In this document: piece after piece, positions 6,629 to 9,528 of the stretch
How the letters are laid out: each line of letters opens with the position of its first letter
Position numbering within the stretch: position 1 is the stretch's first letter
From: Oscillospiraceae bacterium
GTDB taxonomy: Bacteria; Bacillota; Clostridia; Oscillospirales; Ruminococcaceae
Assembly: GCA_020024185.1 (NCBI GenBank)
Contig: JAHHUD010000059.1
Location: 1 to 9,528, forward strand
Direction of reading: 5' to 3'
DNA length: 9,528 nt
Made by a program: the position numbers and the translations under genes
The notes under the pieces: model-generated
The model's database searches: none
What the model was told of the DNA's origin: nothing
What the model saw: only the letters and a program-made list of their open reading frames with translations

Positions 6629-8660
6629 TAATTTTGAAATTCTTGCTCCGGCAGGAAACTTTGATAACTTAAAAGCTGCTGTCTTTTCTGGTGCAAACGC
6701 AGTATATCTTGGTGTTCAAAGTTTTAATGCAAGAGCATCGGCGACAAATTTTGACTATGATGTGTTAAGTGAAGCTGTAAAATTCTGTCATGCTAGAAAT
6801 GTGAAGGTTAATGTTACACTTAATACAATTTTATATGACACAGAGCTTGTAAATTTTGCTGAAACTGTTAAGCAAATTGCAAAATGTGGTGTTGACGCAG
6901 TTATATTGCAGGATTTAGCTTCTGCAAGAATAGCAAAAGAAATAGCACCGGAACTTGCAAGACACGGTTCAACACAAATGGCAGTTCATAATCTGGAAGG
7001 TGCATTACAACTTAAAGAAATGGGATACACACGTGTTATTCTTGCCAGAGAATTGTCTTTTGAACAAATAAAATATATTACGGAAAATTGTGGTATTGAA
7101 ACAGAAGTATTTATACATGGTGCTTTATGTGTTTGTCTGTCTGGTCAATGCTATGCAAGCACATTCCTTGGTGGTAGAAGTGGTAACCGTGGGCGTTGTG
7201 CAGGTACTTGTCGTTTACCATTTTCTGCAAGGGGAGAAAAGGATGATAACCATTTAAGTTTGAAAGACCTTTGCGGAATAGATATGATAAAACAACTTAA
7301 AGATATAGGTGTAAAATGCGTAAAAATTGAAGGTAGATTGCGTACACCTGAATATGTTGCAGGTGCAGTTGATGCTTGCGTTAAAGCTGTTAATGGTAAA
7401 GATTACGACAAACAAATGCTTCGTGATACATTTAGTCGTTCCGGATTTACAAATAATTATTTGGAAAATAAATTTTCTAATGACATATTTGGTGTAAGAA
7501 CAGCAGAAGACAGCAAAAAAACTAAAGAAGTTTTACCACAATTACGCCAGCTTTACCGTAGAGAAGGGCAGTTTGTTCCTGTCAAATTTACATTTGATAT
7601 GGGAGAAGATATAAGTGTACTTTCTATTACAGATGGTACAAATATATTCTATGATGAAATTAAAGAAGAGTTGCAACCAACTGAAAATGATTTTTCAAAA
7701 AGTGTTTTCAACTCACTTTCAAAACTTGGTGGTACACCATTTTATCTTGAAGATGCTAAGATAAATGTTATTCCTGAAAAATATTTACCATTATCTGCTA
7801 TAAATGAATCAAGAAGAAATTTAGTTCAAAAATTATTAGATGCAAGAAGTGTGGCTAATATTTATGAAATCAAAGATTTTAAATTTGAACAAAATTCTCC
7901 AAGACAACAAACAGCAAAAATTATTGCCAGATTTGAAAATACACAACAGATACCACAAGAATATGCAAACAAGTTTGATTATATTATCGTGCCAATTGAA
8001 TACGCAGAATGTAATGAACTAGATGGAATAAAGGATAAAGTTGTATTAGAGCTTACAAGAGATATGTTTAACGGTACAGTTGAACTACAAAAACAAATAA
8101 AAAAAGCAAAAGAAAATGGATTGTCTGCATTTTGCGTACAGAATATAGGACATATTCCACTTGTTAAAGGTGAAAAGATTTTTTCATCATTTACATTGAA
8201 CGTTTCAAACTCTATTTCTGCTGAAGAATATTCAAAACTTGGTGTAGAATTTATAACAGTTAGTCCTGAACTTACACTTGAAAATATTAAACGAATTACA
8301 AAAAATGTAAAAACAATAGTGTATGCTTATGGACATATCCCGCTTATGCTTACAAAATCTTGTCCTATCAGCAATGTTAGAAAGTGCAGTGAATGTAATG
8401 GACAAGGGTATTTAACAGATAGAAAAGGTGTAAAAATGCCTGTTCTTTGTCATGGAAAAGCAAAAGGTTATCGTGAGATTTTCAATGCTGTACCTCTTTA
8501 TATGGGGGATAGAATAAATGAAATAAACGCAGATTATGTTTCGCTAAACTTTACAACTGAAAGCAGAAATAATGTGGTAAAAATTATAGAAAAATTCTTA
8601 AAATCAGAACCATTTGGTAAAGATTTTACAAGAGGTCTGTACTATAAAGGTTCTATATAA
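6621..8660 (+). CDS. U32 family protein, RlhA type (predicted 23S rRNA cytidine hydroxylation)
   Basis: At 679 residues this is the long, U32 plus DUF3656 form typified by E. coli RlhA (needed for 5-hydroxycytidine in 23S rRNA), rather than the shorter collagenase-like or tRNA (TrhP) forms. The start EILAPAGNFDNLKAAVFSGANAVYLG is characteristic (outline: LAPAGN at 8-13, GANAVYLG at 24-31). The U32 signature lies at 162-197: EVFIHGALCVCLSGQC, then GGRSGNRGRC, with C170, C172, C177, C193 and C197. KIEGR (235-239) is also typical. The DUF3656 region begins near LRQLYRREGQF (308-318). A C-terminal segment carries C581, C589, C592 and C610. Members of this group are thought to bind an iron-sulfur cluster; the peptidase label is historical. 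There is no signal or membrane segment. The start ATG lies inside the zapA tail with AGAGG 5 nt upstream, so translation is probably coupled. The RNA-hydroxylation role is inferred from family membership. Confidence 0.88.
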   Translation: MDNNFEILAPAGNFDNLKAAVFSGANAVYLGVQSFNARASATNFDYDVLSEAVKFCHARNVKVNVTLNTILYDTELVNFAETVKQIAKCGVDAVILQDLASARIAKEIAPELARHGSTQMAVHNLEGALQLKEMGYTRVILARELSFEQIKYITENCGIETEVFIHGALCVCLSGQCYASTFLGGRSGNRGRCAGTCRLPFSARGEKDDNHLSLKDLCGIDMIKQLKDIGVKCVKIEGRLRTPEYVAGAVDACVKAVNGKDYDKQMLRDTFSRSGFTNNYLENKFSNDIFGVRTAEDSKKTKEVLPQLRQLYRREGQFVPVKFTFDMGEDISVLSITDGTNIFYDEIKEELQPTENDFSKSVFNSLSKLGGTPFYLEDAKINVIPEKYLPLSAINESRRNLVQKLLDARSVANIYEIKDFKFEQNSPRQQTAKIIARFENTQQIPQEYANKFDYIIVPIEYAECNELDGIKDKVVLELTRDMFNGTVELQKQIKKAKENGLSAFCVQNIGHIPLVKGEKIFSSFTLNVSNSISAEEYSKLGVEFITVSPELTLENIKRITKNVKTIVYAYGHIPLMLTKSCPISNVRKCSECNGQGYLTDRKGVKMPVLCHGKAKGYREIFNAVPLYMGDRINEINADYVSLNFTTESRNNVVKIIEKFLKSEPFGKDFTRGLYYKGSI

Positions 8661-8677
8661 GGAAAGGAATTTTAATA

Positions 8678-8938
8678 ATGAAAAAGAACTTTTTGTTTTT
8701 ATTTTATATTTTGGCAGGAATACTTGTTGGAGCAGTGATAGCAAATTTATGTAAAAATATACCGCTACTCAGTTGGCTGGCTTATTCACAATCAATAGGG
8801 TTTTCTCCGTTAAATCCCGCAGTATTGGATTTAAGCATAGTAAAAATAACATTTGGTTTTGCTATGTCAATTTCGGTTGCTCAAATTATAACAATTATAG
8901 GAGCTTTATATTTTTATAAAAATACAAGGGTGAAATAA
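8678..8938 (+). CDS. Small two-helix membrane protein, DUF4321 family
   Basis: The 86-residue protein has two hydrophobic segments, about 5-24 (FLFLFYILAGILVGAVIANL) and about 57-80 (ITFGFAMSISVAQIITIIGALYFY in outline), joined by a loop containing SIGFSPLNPAVLDLSIVKITFGF-like sequence typical of DUF4321. N-terminal Lys residues and a C-terminal KNTRVK suggest that both ends face the cytoplasm. The family has no known function; it is common in Clostridia, and I recall it beside maf and cell-shape genes. It starts 17 bp after the U32 gene with AAAGGAA 8 nt before the ATG, and its last codons carry the ribosome site of maf. Confidence 0.8.
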   Translation: MKKNFLFLFYILAGILVGAVIANLCKNIPLLSWLAYSQSIGFSPLNPAVLDLSIVKITFGFAMSISVAQIITIIGALYFYKNTRVK

Positions 8939-8939
8939 T

Positions 8940-9512
8940 ATGAATTTTGTTTTAGCCTCTACTTCTCCAAGAAGAAAAGAACTTTTTAAATATATAGTGA
9001 ATGACTTTGAATGTGTTGCACCTAAATTTGATGAGCAAAGCGTAAAAATAAAAAATGCTAAACAAAAAAGTATGTTTTTAAGTTGTCAAAAATGTAAAGC
9101 AGTTTTAAATGAATGTAATAAAAATTCTGTAATTATTGCAAGTGATACAGTTGTTGAGTTTAATGGAAATATTTTGGAAAAACCAAAAGATAAACAAGAC
9201 GCATATAGAATGATAAAAAACCTTTCTGGAAATAAACATGATGTTCATACAGCAGTAACAGTTTATTATAGCGGTAAACTATATACATTTTGCCAAACTG
9301 CAACAGTTTATTTTGATTTCATAAGAGAAAAAGATATAGAAAATTATATTGATACAAATATATGGCAAGGTAAAGCGGGAGCATACGGTATACAAGATGC
9401 ATTTGGGGCTTGTCATATAAAAGGAATAAAAGGTGATTATTATACTGTTATGGGATTACCGGTAAACAGGCTACACGCTATACTGCGAAAACTTGAAATT
9501 CTTGACACTTAA
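8940..9512 (+). CDS. maf: Maf nucleoside triphosphate pyrophosphatase (YhdE-like, dTTP/UTP type)
   Basis: Maf proteins hydrolyse non-canonical or excess nucleotides (dTTP, UTP and modified pyrimidine forms for the YhdE group) to monophosphates and have been linked to septum inhibition in Bacillus. The 190 residues match the family length. Visible motifs are LASTSPRRKEL (5-15), IIASDTVV with the catalytic D69 (65-72), the ILEKP segment (78-82), and QGKAGAYGIQD (143-153), whose KAGAYGIQ form suggests the YhdE rather than the YceF subgroup. HIKGIKGDYYTVMGLPV (159-175) completes the fold. The ATG lies 1 bp after the DUF4321 stop, with AAGGGTG 7 nt upstream. The protein is cytoplasmic. No terminator is visible in the 16 bp that remain, so the operon may continue; radC or mre genes would be typical neighbours, which is inference. 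Confidence 0.93.
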   Translation: MNFVLASTSPRRKELFKYIVNDFECVAPKFDEQSVKIKNAKQKSMFLSCQKCKAVLNECNKNSVIIASDTVVEFNGNILEKPKDKQDAYRMIKNLSGNKHDVHTAVTVYYSGKLYTFCQTATVYFDFIREKDIENYIDTNIWQGKAGAYGIQDAFGACHIKGIKGDYYTVMGLPVNRLHAILRKLEILDT

Positions 9513-9528
9513 TTCAAAAAATATTTAT

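Noticed and set aside
6621..8660. Annotation as a secreted collagenase-like protease
   Set aside because: There is no signal peptide, and the length and domain layout match the RlhA branch of U32 rather than secreted collagenase-like members.

Overview
The window looks like chromosomal housekeeping sequence from an AT-rich, low-GC Gram-positive anaerobe, most likely a member of the Clostridia. The basis is strong AT bias in codons and spacers, purine-rich Shine-Dalgarno sites before nearly every gene, and the order zapA - U32 protein - DUF4321 protein - maf, an arrangement I associate with Clostridia. Genus cannot be fixed from the sequence. I see no insertion sequence, phage gene, CRISPR array, tRNA or rRNA.

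Left part (1-1853): bases 1-78 may be the last 25 codons of a rightward gene. A hairpin at 138-185 separates it from a leftward gene (188-1402) encoding an EAL-HDOD signalling protein related to cyclic-di-GMP phosphodiesterases. A very AT-rich spacer of about 450 bp follows. It holds the leader of the EAL-HDOD gene and a clear hairpin terminator (1747-1787) for the next leftward operon.

Middle part (1854-6076, minus strand): a two-gene operon for breakdown of internal alpha-glucan. glgP (glycogen/maltodextrin phosphorylase, TTG start) comes first, followed 8 bp later by a cytoplasmic GH13 alpha-glucan hydrolase. Phosphorolysis shortens chains to glucose-1-phosphate, and the GH13 enzyme can cut the limit dextrins and maltodextrins that the phosphorylase leaves. 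A near-consensus promoter with an extended -10 lies upstream at 6140-6167.

Right part (6200-9512, plus strand): a divergent promoter (6200-6228) drives zapA (FtsZ-ring regulator), a U32 protein of the RlhA type (predicted 23S rRNA cytidine hydroxylation), a two-helix membrane protein (DUF4321) and maf (nucleotide pyrophosphatase). Genes overlap or are separated by at most 17 bp, so they form one operon that may run on past the window. The two operons share a 198-bp divergent promoter region.

I did not find a convincing new biological system. The points most worth a second look are the largely intact catalytic residue set in the EAL-HDOD protein, the U32 protein's two cysteine clusters, and the short palindrome in the glgP leader.
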